Shown here: positions 28,427 to 37,224 of the stretch, piece by piece
Layout: the number at the start of each line of letters is the position of its first letter
How positions within the stretch are numbered: position 1 is the stretch's first letter
Assembly (NCBI GenBank): GCA_036337295.1
Contig: JAYZEN010000007.1
Location: 62,001 to 126,000 of the forward strand
DNA length: 64,000 bases
Reading direction: 5' to 3'
Source: Ketobacter sp036337295
GTDB lineage: Bacteria; Pseudomonadota; Gammaproteobacteria; Pseudomonadales; Ketobacteraceae
Translations under genes and position numbers: made by a program
The notes under the pieces: model-generated
Database searches by the model: none
What the model was told of the DNA's origin: nothing
Seen by the model: the letters and a program-made list of their open reading frames with translations, nothing else

Positions 28427-28560
28427 TTTGCGAATTTACAAAGTTTGCAAAAAATAAAGGAGGTTTGCAAAGGGATTTGCAGGTGGGCACGTTTTCTGGC
28501 GGTTTTCTTTGCAATAGGTCTGTCTGATTCCAATAATTTGCGGCATTGGTTATTTGCAAG
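28427..28560. promoter_or_regulatory. Cluster of seven TTTGC boxes (putative ScfR/RamB-type operators)
   Basis: Seven TTTGC boxes lie in the spacer between the regulator and the acyl-CoA dehydrogenase gene. They begin at 28427, 28444, 28464, 28476, 28508, 28537 and 28553. Two are perfect TTTGCAAA palindromes (28444-28451 and 28464-28471); others are TTTGCGAA, TTTGCAAT and TTTGCAAG. RamB of Corynebacterium and PrpR of Mycobacterium, relatives of the adjacent regulator, recognise TTTGCAAA-containing sites, so these are likely its operators. Confidence 0.72.
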
Positions 28561-28589
28561 CTTAACAAACTGACGGTGAAGAGGTGACT

Positions 28590-30359
28590 ATGCCCGGATA
28601 TCAGGCCCCCTTGCAGGATATGGAGTTTCTCTTGTTTGATGTGTTCGAGGCGCCCCGGTACTGGGCTCAGTGGCCGGCGCTGGCAGGCCAGCTGGACCCG
28701 GACACGGCCCGGGCCATGTTGACAGAGGCCGGCAAACTGGCGGCCTCCACCCTGGCGCCCCTGAATCGCTCCGGCGATGAGCAGGGTGTGCAGTGGGATA
28801 ACGGCCAGGTGACCGCGCCGCACGGCTTTGCCGCTGCCTATGATGCATTCTGCGCTGCCGGGTTGACCGCGCTCACCGGCAATCCGAATTACGGTGGCCT
28901 TGGCATGCCAAAATCCCTGTCGGTGCTGGTGGATGAAATGATGTATGCCGCCAACAGCGCGTTCAACCTGTATCCGGCGCTGTCTGCCGGGGCGTGCCTG
29001 GCTCTGGATGCCCACGGTTCCGAGACGCTCAAACAACGCTTTCTGCCCCATCTGTACAGTGGGCGCTGGAGTGGCACCATGTGTCTGACTGAGCCCCATG
29101 CCGGCAGTGACCTGGGGCTGATCCGCACCCGGGCGGAGCCGCAGGAGGATGGAACCTACGCCATCACCGGCACCAAAATTTTCATTACCGGAGGGGATCA
29201 TGATCTGGCGGACAACATCATCCATCTGGTGCTGGCCAAGCTGCCGGATGCGCCGGCCGGTTCCCGCGGGATCTCTCTGTTCCTGGTGCCGAAATATACA
29301 CTGTTGAATGGGGACGAATTGGGTCCGGAGAACGGGGTTTCCTGTGGTTCGGTGGAGCACAAAATGGGCATCAAGGGCTCCGCCACCTGTGTCATGAATT
29401 TTGATGGGGCTCGCGGCTATCTGATCGGAGAGGTCAATCGCGGGCTGCAGTGCATGTTCACCATGATGAACTGCGAGCGTCTGTCCATCGGCATTCAGGG
29501 GCTCGGCTGTGGCGATGCCTCTTATCAAACCGCCCGCGACTATGCCCGGGAGCGACTGCAGGGGCGTGACAGCCGGCCGGGTCAGCCGCAAACCGCAGCA
29601 GAGCCAATCATCGTGCATCCGGACGTGCGCCGCATGCTGCTCACCATGAAATCTTTGACCGAAGCGGGGCGGGCGTTTGCGGTTTATCTGGGCTTACAGC
29701 TGGACGCAGCGAAATATGGCCCGACGGATGAGCAAAAAGCGCTGGCGGATGCCCGGGTGGCGTTGCTGACGCCATTGGCCAAGGCGTTTTTTACCGATAT
29801 GGGCCTGGATTGTACTGTGCTGGGGCAACAGGTGCTGGGTGGTCACGGGTATATCCGCGAGTGGGGGCAGGAGCAGTTGGTGCGGGATGCCCGCATTGCC
29901 CAGATCTACGAGGGCACCAATGGTATCCAGGCCCTGGATCTGCTGCAGCGCAAGGTGTTCAGCAACAACGGCGAATGGATGGAAGCCTATCTGGAGGAGA
30001 TCCGTCACTGCGCGGACGCGGTGCAGCAGGGCTCGGTTGAGGGTTCTCTGCAGGGCGTGGCACAAGCACTGCTTGCCCGGTTGGCTCAGCTGCAGCAGCT
30101 TACCCGTTGCCTGCTGGAGCGGGGCAAAGCGTCCCCGAGGGAGCTGGGCGCCGCCGCCTGTGACTATCTGCATGTGGCGGGCTATGTGTCCTATGGGTAT
30201 ATGTGGTTGCGGATGATGGAGCGGGCTGAGGAGAGCAGCGCGAAATTCAAAACCGGGCTGTTCTATTTCAATCGCATTCTGCCGCAGGTGGAAGGATTGT
30301 TGGCCACGCTGCAGAGCGAGGCTTCGGATCTGTTCACGCTCGGTGCGGATGAATTCTAG
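28590..30359 (+). CDS. Acyl-CoA dehydrogenase (long, about 590 aa class)
   Basis: This 589-aa flavoenzyme resembles the long acyl-CoA dehydrogenases that have a C-terminal extension. Features are MPGYQAPLQDMEFLL at the N-terminus, MCLTEPHAGSDLGLIRTRA, ITGTKIFITGGDHDL and the C-terminal GGHGYIREWGQEQ. The segment IYEGTNGIQALDLLQRK contains the likely catalytic Glu. It oxidises acyl-CoA to enoyl-CoA using FAD. ATG 28590 follows GAGG; an in-frame GTG at 28584 is less likely. A paralog is encoded at 51594-53384. The stop codon lies inside a 17-bp tandem repeat. Confidence 0.93.
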   Translation: MPGYQAPLQDMEFLLFDVFEAPRYWAQWPALAGQLDPDTARAMLTEAGKLAASTLAPLNRSGDEQGVQWDNGQVTAPHGFAAAYDAFCAAGLTALTGNPNYGGLGMPKSLSVLVDEMMYAANSAFNLYPALSAGACLALDAHGSETLKQRFLPHLYSGRWSGTMCLTEPHAGSDLGLIRTRAEPQEDGTYAITGTKIFITGGDHDLADNIIHLVLAKLPDAPAGSRGISLFLVPKYTLLNGDELGPENGVSCGSVEHKMGIKGSATCVMNFDGARGYLIGEVNRGLQCMFTMMNCERLSIGIQGLGCGDASYQTARDYARERLQGRDSRPGQPQTAAEPIIVHPDVRRMLLTMKSLTEAGRAFAVYLGLQLDAAKYGPTDEQKALADARVALLTPLAKAFFTDMGLDCTVLGQQVLGGHGYIREWGQEQLVRDARIAQIYEGTNGIQALDLLQRKVFSNNGEWMEAYLEEIRHCADAVQQGSVEGSLQGVAQALLARLAQLQQLTRCLLERGKASPRELGAAACDYLHVAGYVSYGYMWLRMMERAEESSAKFKTGLFYFNRILPQVEGLLATLQSEASDLFTLGADEF

Positions 30360-30378
30360 GGGCGGACGAATTCTAGGG
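30345..30378. repeat. 17-bp tandem duplication spanning a stop codon
   Basis: gcggatgaattctaggg is followed directly by gcggacgaattctaggg. The first copy encodes the last codons and stop of the acyl-CoA dehydrogenase; the second repeats them in the 3' spacer. Confidence 0.85.
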
Positions 30379-30414
30379 GTGGATAGAGCCCTGGGTCCGA
30401 GCTCAGCGTTCTAC

Positions 30415-32193
30415 TTACAGTCCTTTGAGCAGCACGCTGCCGCGGGGCTCTTTGTCCCGGGTCAGCGCCAGGCTTTTGATTTCCCCTTCCGACAAATTGA
30501 TTTCCAGGGGGTCAAACCCGGGGATCAGCAGAAAGCCCTTGGCGGCTTCGCTGGGATTCTCCAATTCAAATTTTACGGTATCGGAGCCGAAGTCGAACAT
30601 GATCAGCTGATGGCGGCTGGAGGCGATGTTGGCAATGTAGCTGGGGATGATATTGCCGCGGTCGCTGCGGATCTGCACCAGGGTGTTGGCAGGCCAGGTG
30701 ACCCGGGCCGTGCGGGACTGTCGGGATTGCACCCGGGCCAGGCTTTCCGAGAAATTCAACAGATCGTTGGTGGCCAGGATGCGGTGAGGTGAAAAATCCT
30801 TGCTCTTGATGCGGAAGGTGTCGCCGTTGCCCACCATGTACACGGGGTGGTCGAAGCCGGCGGAGTCGATGGTGATTTCCAGATTTTCGTCCGGGGCGGA
30901 GCCGTCCATCATATAGGCCAGCACGAATTCCGGCGTCGTATCCAGCATTTTGATGCTGCCGCTGATCTTTTTCGGGGGTACGCCGCCGTTCTTGCCGGCG
31001 GCCGTTTGTTTGGCCTCGGCGGGGGTGGCCGGTTTGGTCAGGGGCAGGGCGGCGAACAGTTCGCTGACATGGCTGCGGGTGGTTTCCAGGCAACGATTGA
31101 GTTTGCCCAGCTTGTCGTCAATCTGGCGGGCTTTCGGGGTGCTCTGGTTGCCCTGGTAAAACTGGCTTTTGGTGAGGGCCGTGCGTACCGCGTTGCGAGT
31201 CTGCACGGCGTATTCGTACTGCCCGCGGGCGGCGGCATGAGTTTCCGGTGTCACCTGGGCGACGGTTTGGCGTTGCGCCGAGCGGCATTGTTCAATGCCC
31301 TTGGAAAGCCGGCTGTCGTACTCATTCAACTCCACCAGGGCTTGTTGCAGGCTGGCTTCGCTGACATCCACCCTTTGCTGCAGGCTGGTCATGCAGCGGT
31401 CGCCCGCCGCCAGGTTTTGGTCGGAACGGGTTTTTTCCGGCCGGCTCGGGTTGGCCTCCAGCTCTGCCAGCGCCAGGGTCTCGGTCATGACCGCTGTGCG
31501 ATGTTGGCGGGCGTTGCTCAGGGCGGCTTTGGCGTCGTCCAGGGAGCGGCGATCGCCGGGGTTGGTGGTGAGCCCCTGCAGTGCGTTCTGGCACACGGCA
31601 TTGTACGCTTCGCTTTCCTCCACCACGGTGTCGATGGCCAATGCCAGGGCTTCCTGCTTCTGGCTGAAGCCGGTGATTTTTTTCTCCAGGCGCTCACATC
31701 GACTGATCTGGTTGCGGGTGCTGAATTGGTCAGTCAGGCGTGGGGAGGTGGTCAGTGCCTCCTGCTTGAGTTCGATGAATTGCTGGTAGCTGACTTTGGC
31801 CTGCTCCGGTTGCTTGGCCCTTAACTGCGCCTGGGCCTGATCGCAGGCTGCGATGGCGCGGTTGAGGATGGGGGTACCCAGTTCGATTTCGATATCCTTG
31901 GACACCCGCTCGCAGAACTTCAGGTTGCTGTCCATGCCGCGCTTGTTGGTGGACAGAATGGTGTCGTTGATGCCGACCGCCCGTGCTTTCAGCGTTTCAT
32001 ATTGTTGCAGGGCGCGGCTGGCCTGGCTCAGGTTACCTGCGGTAAGGGCATCTTTGGCTTCCGTGCAGTGATCAAACCCCTTCAGATACAGCGCAACCGC
32101 ATCGTCAAAGGTGTCGGCCATGGCGGTGCTGTGTGCGATGGCCAATCCCAAGCCCAATCCCAAGCCGAGGAAGAAGACGGTCTTATTCAGCAT
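30415..32193 (-). CDS. Exported helical-repeat protein with beta-rich C-terminal domain, family not recognised
   Basis: This 592-aa product starts with a signal peptide (MLNKTVFFLGLGLGLGLA... ending near AMA, residue 26). Residues about 27-390 are helical and contain regularly spaced single Cys residues (FDHCTEAK, NLKFCERV, IAACDQAQ, CERLEKK, VCQNAL, RCMTSL, QCRSAQ, RCLETT). This suggests a repeated helical-hairpin unit with disulfide pairs. After a short Ala/Lys linker, residues from about 405 form a beta-rich, cupredoxin-like domain ending in FLLIPGFDPLEINLSEGE. It follows mgtE by 54 bp on the same strand and may be co-transcribed. Function unknown. Confidence 0.7.
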   Translation of the reverse strand: MLNKTVFFLGLGLGLGLAIAHSTAMADTFDDAVALYLKGFDHCTEAKDALTAGNLSQASRALQQYETLKARAVGINDTILSTNKRGMDSNLKFCERVSKDIEIELGTPILNRAIAACDQAQAQLRAKQPEQAKVSYQQFIELKQEALTTSPRLTDQFSTRNQISRCERLEKKITGFSQKQEALALAIDTVVEESEAYNAVCQNALQGLTTNPGDRRSLDDAKAALSNARQHRTAVMTETLALAELEANPSRPEKTRSDQNLAAGDRCMTSLQQRVDVSEASLQQALVELNEYDSRLSKGIEQCRSAQRQTVAQVTPETHAAARGQYEYAVQTRNAVRTALTKSQFYQGNQSTPKARQIDDKLGKLNRCLETTRSHVSELFAALPLTKPATPAEAKQTAAGKNGGVPPKKISGSIKMLDTTPEFVLAYMMDGSAPDENLEITIDSAGFDHPVYMVGNGDTFRIKSKDFSPHRILATNDLLNFSESLARVQSRQSRTARVTWPANTLVQIRSDRGNIIPSYIANIASSRHQLIMFDFGSDTVKFELENPSEAAKGFLLIPGFDPLEINLSEGEIKSLALTRDKEPRGSVLLKGL

Positions 32194-32247
32194 GCTGTTG
32201 AATTACCTAATCCGGTTTAACAGTAATGGAAAACGTATGGATTAAGG

Positions 32248-33684
32248 TTAGACCAAGATGAGGGTGGCAAGCCCCAGGAACAGGAAAAAGCCCATGCTGT
32301 CGGTGGCAAACGTCAGCACCACCGAGGAGCCCATGGCGGGATCTTTGTGCAGGCGGTCCAGCAGCAGGGGGACGCTGATGCCGATCAGTGCCGCCAACAG
32401 CAGGTTGAGGGTGACTGCGGCCATCATCACCGCACCCAGCAGGGGGTTGCCATACAACAGCCAGGCGAACACACCCAGCAGGGTGCCCCACAGGGTGCCG
32501 TTGAGCAGGCTGATGACCAGTTCCTTGCGATACACGTAGCCCAGGTTGCCCGCTTGAATCTGCTCCATGGCCAGGCCCCGGATCACCAGGGCGGCGGTCT
32601 GGTTGCCGGTGTTGCCGCCGACACTGGCCACGATGGGCATGAGGGTGGCCAATGCCACCAGTTGCTCAATGGTGCCTTCGAACAGGCTGATAAAGCGGGT
32701 GGCCAGAAAAGCGGTGAACAGGTTGATCACCAGCCAGGGCCAGCGCTCCCGGGCGCCTTCCAGGATGGGGCCGAAGAGGTCGGTATCGGCCTTCAAACCT
32801 TCCTTGGCCAGGGCCTGGCTTTCCGCCACTTCCCGCAGATAATCCATGATGGTTTCCACTCGCAGCCGGCCGATCAGGTGTCGTTGTTCATCCACCACGG
32901 GGGCCGAGATCAGGTCATAGCGCTCGAAGGCCTGGCCGGCATCCTCGGCGTCGTCGTTCGGCGAGAAGCTCACCACGTCGGCGTCCATGCAGTCGCGGAT
33001 CAGTACCTCGCCAGGGTGGCGCATCAACTCCACCAGGGGCACGATGCCCACCAGTTGCCGATGTCGGTTGATCACAAACAGCTTGTCGGTCTGGGGTGGC
33101 AGCTCCGGGGCGGAGCGCACCCGCTCAATGGCCTCGTTGATGGTGGCCTGCTCATCGATGGTGAGGCTGTCCCGGCTCATGTTGTCGCCCACCGTGCCTT
33201 CCGGGTAGGCAATGGTTCGGGTCACCCAGCGGCGCTCATTGGCTTCCAGGGCGTTGATGGCCTGTTGCAGAATGGTGGCAGGAATCAGATCGTCGATCTC
33301 GGTGAGTTCGTCGCTGTCCAGGGATTCCAGGATGTTGAGCAGGCGCGCTTCAGTGGTGAGGTCGATCAGGTCCTCGGCCACGGCGCCATTCAGCTCCAGT
33401 AGCACCCCGGCCGCAGTGGCGTTGGGCAGTTCCGCCCACACGGTGTGCCGTTTGTCTGTGGGCAGCATATTCAGCAGATGGCCGATATCCGCTTTGTTGA
33501 GCTTGTTCAGTTCCCGCAGCAGGGCCGCCCGTTGTTGCCGTTGCACCAGGTTTTCGATCAGGTCGGCACGTTGTTGTTGCTGGCGATGGGTGACGCTCTC
33601 CACCACGGTCTGGCGTTGGAGTTGCTCCAGTACCGGGGCTAATCGCATGGCCAGCTTTTTGGGGCGCTCATCCGGTTGGGTCAT
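32248..33684 (-). CDS. mgtE: Magnesium transporter MgtE
   Basis: MgtE is a gated magnesium channel of the inner membrane. The 478-aa product has the N-terminal helical superfamily domain, two CBS domains (for example FVINRHRQLVGIVPLVELM) and a C-terminal five-helix pore. The pore includes MPIVASVGGNTGNQTAALVIRG, a family hallmark. No M-box or other magnesium riboswitch is visible upstream. A gene of unknown function lies 54 bp downstream on the same strand. Confidence 0.95.
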   Translation of the reverse strand: MTQPDERPKKLAMRLAPVLEQLQRQTVVESVTHRQQQQRADLIENLVQRQQRAALLRELNKLNKADIGHLLNMLPTDKRHTVWAELPNATAAGVLLELNGAVAEDLIDLTTEARLLNILESLDSDELTEIDDLIPATILQQAINALEANERRWVTRTIAYPEGTVGDNMSRDSLTIDEQATINEAIERVRSAPELPPQTDKLFVINRHRQLVGIVPLVELMRHPGEVLIRDCMDADVVSFSPNDDAEDAGQAFERYDLISAPVVDEQRHLIGRLRVETIMDYLREVAESQALAKEGLKADTDLFGPILEGARERWPWLVINLFTAFLATRFISLFEGTIEQLVALATLMPIVASVGGNTGNQTAALVIRGLAMEQIQAGNLGYVYRKELVISLLNGTLWGTLLGVFAWLLYGNPLLGAVMMAAVTLNLLLAALIGISVPLLLDRLHKDPAMGSSVVLTFATDSMGFFLFLGLATLILV

Positions 33685-33756
33685 ACTGCTCGCCGACAGT
33701 GGTTGAGGTGTGCCTGATTGTACATCAGGCAGGATGACAGCATAGTGTTGCGTCCA

Positions 33757-33783
33757 TAAAAAAGGCCGCTCGCGGCGGCCTTT
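33757..33783 (-). terminator. Intrinsic terminator of the outer-membrane barrel gene
   Basis: aaaggccgc and gcggccttt form a 9-bp stem with a five-base loop. Read on the minus strand it is followed by TTTTTTAT, so it terminates the gene ending at 33802. Confidence 0.85.
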
Positions 33784-33801
33784 GGCTTGGTGTCGTTCGG
33801 C

Positions 33802-34314
33802 TTAGAAGCGCCATTTCCCCGACAGGCTCAGGCCTTCCAGCTCATAATCGCTTTTATCCTGCAGCATCATCCATTCCAGGCCGACGCTGAAATCCCCCAG
33901 TTCCACGTCAGCACCCACACCGTAGGAAAGATCCGATTCGGTGTAGTCCAGGGGCGCGCCCCAGAACTCCAGATCCACTTTGGTGTAACCCAGAATTACA
34001 TAGGGGAATACCATATCCGCGAACGTCATGCCGCCTTTGACGTAGAAACCCACCAGCTCGTCCACCTTCAGTGCTGCGCCGGGTACGTTGTCGTCACTCA
34101 GGCTGCGCCCGAAGCGACCTTCCACCTGAAAGTTCTCATTCAGGTTGCCGCCAATGATGAAGGCCAGGCCATCCGGCTCCAGATCATCCAGATCAGATGT
34201 GCTGAAAGTGTAAAGGTTGTATTGTGCACCGATATACAAATCATCAGCCAGAGCCTGATGGGAGCCACATACCAGCCCCGTGGCCATAGCTGCGGCGATC
34301 AGCGTTTTTTTCAT
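33802..34314 (-). CDS. Small outer membrane beta-barrel protein (OmpA-like barrel)
   Basis: This 170-aa product has a signal peptide (KKTLIAAAMATGLVCGSHQALA) followed by eight or so amphipathic beta strands and a terminal Phe (LSGKWRF). These are the marks of a small eight-stranded barrel (OmpW/OmpA type). There is no periplasmic OmpA domain. It is rich in Asp and Glu. It is a single gene with its own terminator; specific function cannot be assigned. Confidence 0.82.
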   Translation of the reverse strand: MKKTLIAAAMATGLVCGSHQALADDLYIGAQYNLYTFSTSDLDDLEPDGLAFIIGGNLNENFQVEGRFGRSLSDDNVPGAALKVDELVGFYVKGGMTFADMVFPYVILGYTKVDLEFWGAPLDYTESDLSYGVGADVELGDFSVGLEWMMLQDKSDYELEGLSLSGKWRF

Positions 34315-34543
34315 GGGGGAGTTCCTCGCTACCTTGTGCCTTTTATTGTTCTGCAGTTGCGTGTGTTGTTCTGTGTGGCGTGCCTGGTGTTGCAGCGGGA
34401 TGTTCCGGTCGGCGCGCGTTACATGGGAATATAGTGGACTTATTGGAATAGGGCAAAAAGTTATTGATGGTTATAAGGACAAAAAGGGGTTAAAACGCCG
34501 CAGCAATCGGGATGAGACGATCGTTGCGGCCGGGTGTGGGGGG

Positions 34544-34861
34544 TCAGGGGCGTTTGTTTTTTTCGTTCTCATCCATCACTTTGGATATATGTTGTCCATC
34601 TTCCAGAGTTTCGAACATATCCGAGGCCAGCTCGCCCACCTTCTGGTTTATCTCGCGGATTTTCTCGTACACCATGCCGATGGTCTGTTGGTTTTTGTCG
34701 CGCAGCTTCTGGCGGTCCTCGTCCAGCAAGCCTGACCGCTCCAGCGCTTCAAAAGGCATGTCGGCAATGGACTTGTGGACATCCTCCACCGTGCGGGCTC
34801 CATTGTCGATGGCGGTTTGAATCATGTCTTTCAGCAGTTCGACTTTGTTCAATAATCCCAT
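34544..34861 (-). CDS. Small helical protein, hypothetical
   Basis: This 105-aa soluble protein begins MGLLNKVELLKDMIQTAIDN and is predicted to be nearly all helical and highly charged (DEDRQKLRDKNQQTIGMVYE). The preferred start is ATG 34861, with AGGAA upstream; the frame continues 11 codons further into the adjacent inverted repeat. Similar small proteins occur in Pseudomonas-like bacteria without known function. It lies just downstream of the desaturase gene on the same strand, and a perfect 18-bp inverted repeat separates the two. Confidence 0.7.
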   Translation of the reverse strand: MGLLNKVELLKDMIQTAIDNGARTVEDVHKSIADMPFEALERSGLLDEDRQKLRDKNQQTIGMVYEKIREINQKVGELASDMFETLEDGQHISKVMDENEKNKRP

Positions 34862-34877
34862 GTTGCAAGTTCCTGTG

Positions 34878-34924
34878 TTCCGGTTGTTCCCCATTCATAT
34901 AGCATTAATGGGGAACAACCGGAA
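34878..34924 (-). repeat. Perfect 18-bp inverted repeat with 11-base loop
   Basis: ttccggttgttccccatt (34878-34895) and aatggggaacaaccggaa (34907-34924) are exact reverse complements. The stem lies between the desaturase stop (34929) and the start of the small helical gene (34861). It has no T-run, so it is not a classic terminator. It may limit read-through or stabilise the desaturase mRNA. Confidence 0.85.
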
Positions 34925-34928
34925 GGCA

Positions 34929-36056
34929 TCATTTTGCTTTGGTGGGGAAAGAATATTTCCAGACCCGTTGCAACACAGTGCCGTATTGCTTCCAGAACGG
35001 ACCGGTATTGTAGGGCAGGCCGTATTTTTCACAGATTGCCTGTACCTTGGGGCCCATTTCCTCGTAGCGGTTCGCCGGAATGTCGGGGAACAGGTGGTGC
35101 TCGATCTGGTAACTCAGGTGGCCACTCATGATGTGCAGCAGTTTGCCGCCTTCCAGGTTGCTGGAGCCCAGCAGTTGACGGTAATACCATTCCCCTTTGG
35201 TTTCGTTCTCGCACTGTTCTTCGGTGAACGCCTGGGCCTGTTCGGTGAAGTGGCCGCAAAATATGATGGCAGAAGCCCACAGGTTGCGACCCAGGTTGGC
35301 CAGTGCGTTCCCCAGCATGACTTTCCAGAAGAAAGGGCCGGCCAGGGCGGGGAAGAATATGTAGTCCTTGAATATCTGTTTGGCCCCTTTGCGGAACAGA
35401 CCTTTCAGATAGGGCTTTTTTTCCTCCAGATCGAAAGTGCCGTCACGCAAACGCTCGCTCTCCAGTTCGTGCAGTGCCACACCCCACTGGAAGAAAATAC
35501 TCAATGCCGCGAAGTACACCATCTGGAGGCTGCGCAGGGGGTGCCATGGGGTGTCGTCGGAGAGACGCAACACGGCGTAACCATAGTCACGATCCTTGCC
35601 GATGATGTTGGTGAACGTGTGATGTTCATAGTTGTGGGTGCGCTTCCAGGAGCCGGCATCGCAGGCCGTATCCCACTCAAAATTGCGGGAGTGCAGCTTG
35701 GGATCGTTGGTCCAGTCGAACTGGCCATGCATGACGTTGTGGCCGATCTCCATGTTGTCCATGATTTTGGAAACCGACAGCGCCGCCACGCCCAGCATGA
35801 AAGGCACGGGGGTAAAACTGAAATGGATCAGGGTGCGTCCGGCAATTTCCAGATAGCGCTGCACGCGAATGATGTTCTTCATGTAGTCCACGTCGGACTG
35901 ACCCAGATCCGCCACGATCTCGGCGCGCAGGTCGTCGAAATCTTTCTGCAGGCTGGCGAACTGCTCCTGGGTGAGGCGTTGGTTGCCCTGCGCTGTGTTG
36001 AAACTGATGTTTTCGGGTCGCAGTTGTTCTACGTTTGGTTGCGTCGCGGTGGTCAT
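34929..36056 (-). CDS. Membrane fatty acid desaturase (acyl-CoA/acyl-lipid)
   Basis: This 375-aa integral membrane di-iron desaturase carries the three histidine boxes: HNVMHGQFDW, HNYEHHTFTN and QIEHHLFPDIP. It inserts a double bond in fatty acyl chains, adjusting membrane fluidity. ATG 36056 is preferred; the frame extends 27 codons upstream over the end of the reductase gene. The reductase gene is 16 bp upstream on the same strand and probably supplies electrons. The pair with a DesT-like regulator mirrors the Pseudomonas desT/desCB locus. Confidence 0.9.
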   Translation of the reverse strand: MTTATQPNVEQLRPENISFNTAQGNQRLTQEQFASLQKDFDDLRAEIVADLGQSDVDYMKNIIRVQRYLEIAGRTLIHFSFTPVPFMLGVAALSVSKIMDNMEIGHNVMHGQFDWTNDPKLHSRNFEWDTACDAGSWKRTHNYEHHTFTNIIGKDRDYGYAVLRLSDDTPWHPLRSLQMVYFAALSIFFQWGVALHELESERLRDGTFDLEEKKPYLKGLFRKGAKQIFKDYIFFPALAGPFFWKVMLGNALANLGRNLWASAIIFCGHFTEQAQAFTEEQCENETKGEWYYRQLLGSSNLEGGKLLHIMSGHLSYQIEHHLFPDIPANRYEEMGPKVQAICEKYGLPYNTGPFWKQYGTVLQRVWKYSFPTKAK

Positions 36057-36072
36057 GTTGGCTACCTCGTCC

Positions 36073-37200
36073 TTATAGTTCGATGTCGACGTTACTGACA
36101 GGGGTGGAGATGCAGATGCGGATGTCTTCCTCGGCATTGCCGGAGAGTTCTCCGGTCACCACGTTGCGTACCTGTCCTGATTTTTTCTTGCACTTGCAGG
36201 TGTAGCAGATGCCCATGCGGCAACCGGCGGTCGGGCTCAGACCTGCATTCTCAGCCATGTCCAGCAGAGTGGCTGGCTGATCGGTGGTGGCTTCGGTGGC
36301 GCTGTCAGTGAAGCGCACGGTAACCGGAGCACCGGCTTCCACTTTCAGGGGCGGCAGGCCAAAGGCCTCCTCGTGGACCCGGCTCAGGTCGAAGCCAGCC
36401 TCCTGCAGCAGGGATTTGGCGATTTCGCGGAATGGATGCGGGCCGCACAGGTAAATGCTCCGCGGTTGGCTCTCCAGCAGCGCGGCAATGTGCTCGGCGC
36501 AGATGGGGGCTTGTGGCAGTTTGTGTTGGCTTTCGCTGTCGTCATAACTGGCGATCAGGTGGCTGGAGAGGCGCTGGTTGGTCTGGGTGAGCGCAAGGAT
36601 CTCACTGCCAAAGATAAAATCCTGGCGGGTGTTCGCAAAGTACAACAGTTTGGCCGGAACGGGCATCTGATTAGCGCTGAGCCAGCGCAATTGCGACATG
36701 ATGGGGGTGATGCCGGAGCCGGCGGCAATGTATCCCACGCTGCCGTCCATCTCCTGCTCCAGGACAAAATCCCCGGCGGCCTGACTGATGCTGATGACGT
36801 CATTGGTGCCCAGGTGTTCGTGCATCCAGCCGGTGACTTTGCCGTTGGGGACTTTCTTGACGGTGATGGACAGGGTGCCATCGGTGCGCCACTGATAGGG
36901 GGAGGACGAAATGGTGAAGGTGCGGGTGCTGAGCACGCCATTGATGCTCAGCGTGATGTGGATGTGCTGGCCCGCCCGGAACCCCTGCCAGTCGTCTGTG
37001 GGTTGCAGGGTCCAGGTTTTGGTGTCGGCGGTTTCCTGCTTGACGCCCACCACTTTGGCCTTGCACTCCAGGGCAGACCACATGGGGTCCACACCTTCCA
37101 GCAAATATTCGAAATACTCACCGGCCCGGTTGGTATTGAACAGACTGCTGTTGATCCAGGTGCGGGCCTGTTTCAGGAATTTGCTTGTCGTTGAGTGCAT
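36073..37200 (-). CDS. Ferredoxin reductase-like flavoprotein, partner of the desaturase
   Basis: This 375-aa protein has an FAD-binding domain (TFTISSSPYQW), an NAD(P)H-binding domain (VGYIAAGSGITPIMSQL) and a C-terminal plant-type 2Fe-2S ferredoxin domain. The cluster Cys residues are in CRMGICYTCKC. It passes electrons from NAD(P)H to the desaturase encoded 16 bp downstream, as DesB does for DesC in Pseudomonas. The start of the operon faces a spacer with three operator-like sites for the TetR regulator encoded divergently. Confidence 0.92.
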   Translation of the reverse strand: MHSTTSKFLKQARTWINSSLFNTNRAGEYFEYLLEGVDPMWSALECKAKVVGVKQETADTKTWTLQPTDDWQGFRAGQHIHITLSINGVLSTRTFTISSSPYQWRTDGTLSITVKKVPNGKVTGWMHEHLGTNDVISISQAAGDFVLEQEMDGSVGYIAAGSGITPIMSQLRWLSANQMPVPAKLLYFANTRQDFIFGSEILALTQTNQRLSSHLIASYDDSESQHKLPQAPICAEHIAALLESQPRSIYLCGPHPFREIAKSLLQEAGFDLSRVHEEAFGLPPLKVEAGAPVTVRFTDSATEATTDQPATLLDMAENAGLSPTAGCRMGICYTCKCKKKSGQVRNVVTGELSGNAEEDIRICISTPVSNVDIEL

Positions 37201-37224
37201 GCTTGTGCCTCCCTCTCGGTAACT

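Noticed and set aside
26964..29618. One 884-aa minus-strand protein
   Set aside because: Only the part from 28394 downward has family similarity, starting with the Xre helix-turn-helix. The upstream part overlaps the operator region and the acyl-CoA dehydrogenase gene on the other strand.
34824..36098. 424-aa plus-strand frame opposite the desaturase
   Set aside because: It lies antisense to a gene with all three histidine boxes and has no recognisable domains; high GC makes such shadow frames common.
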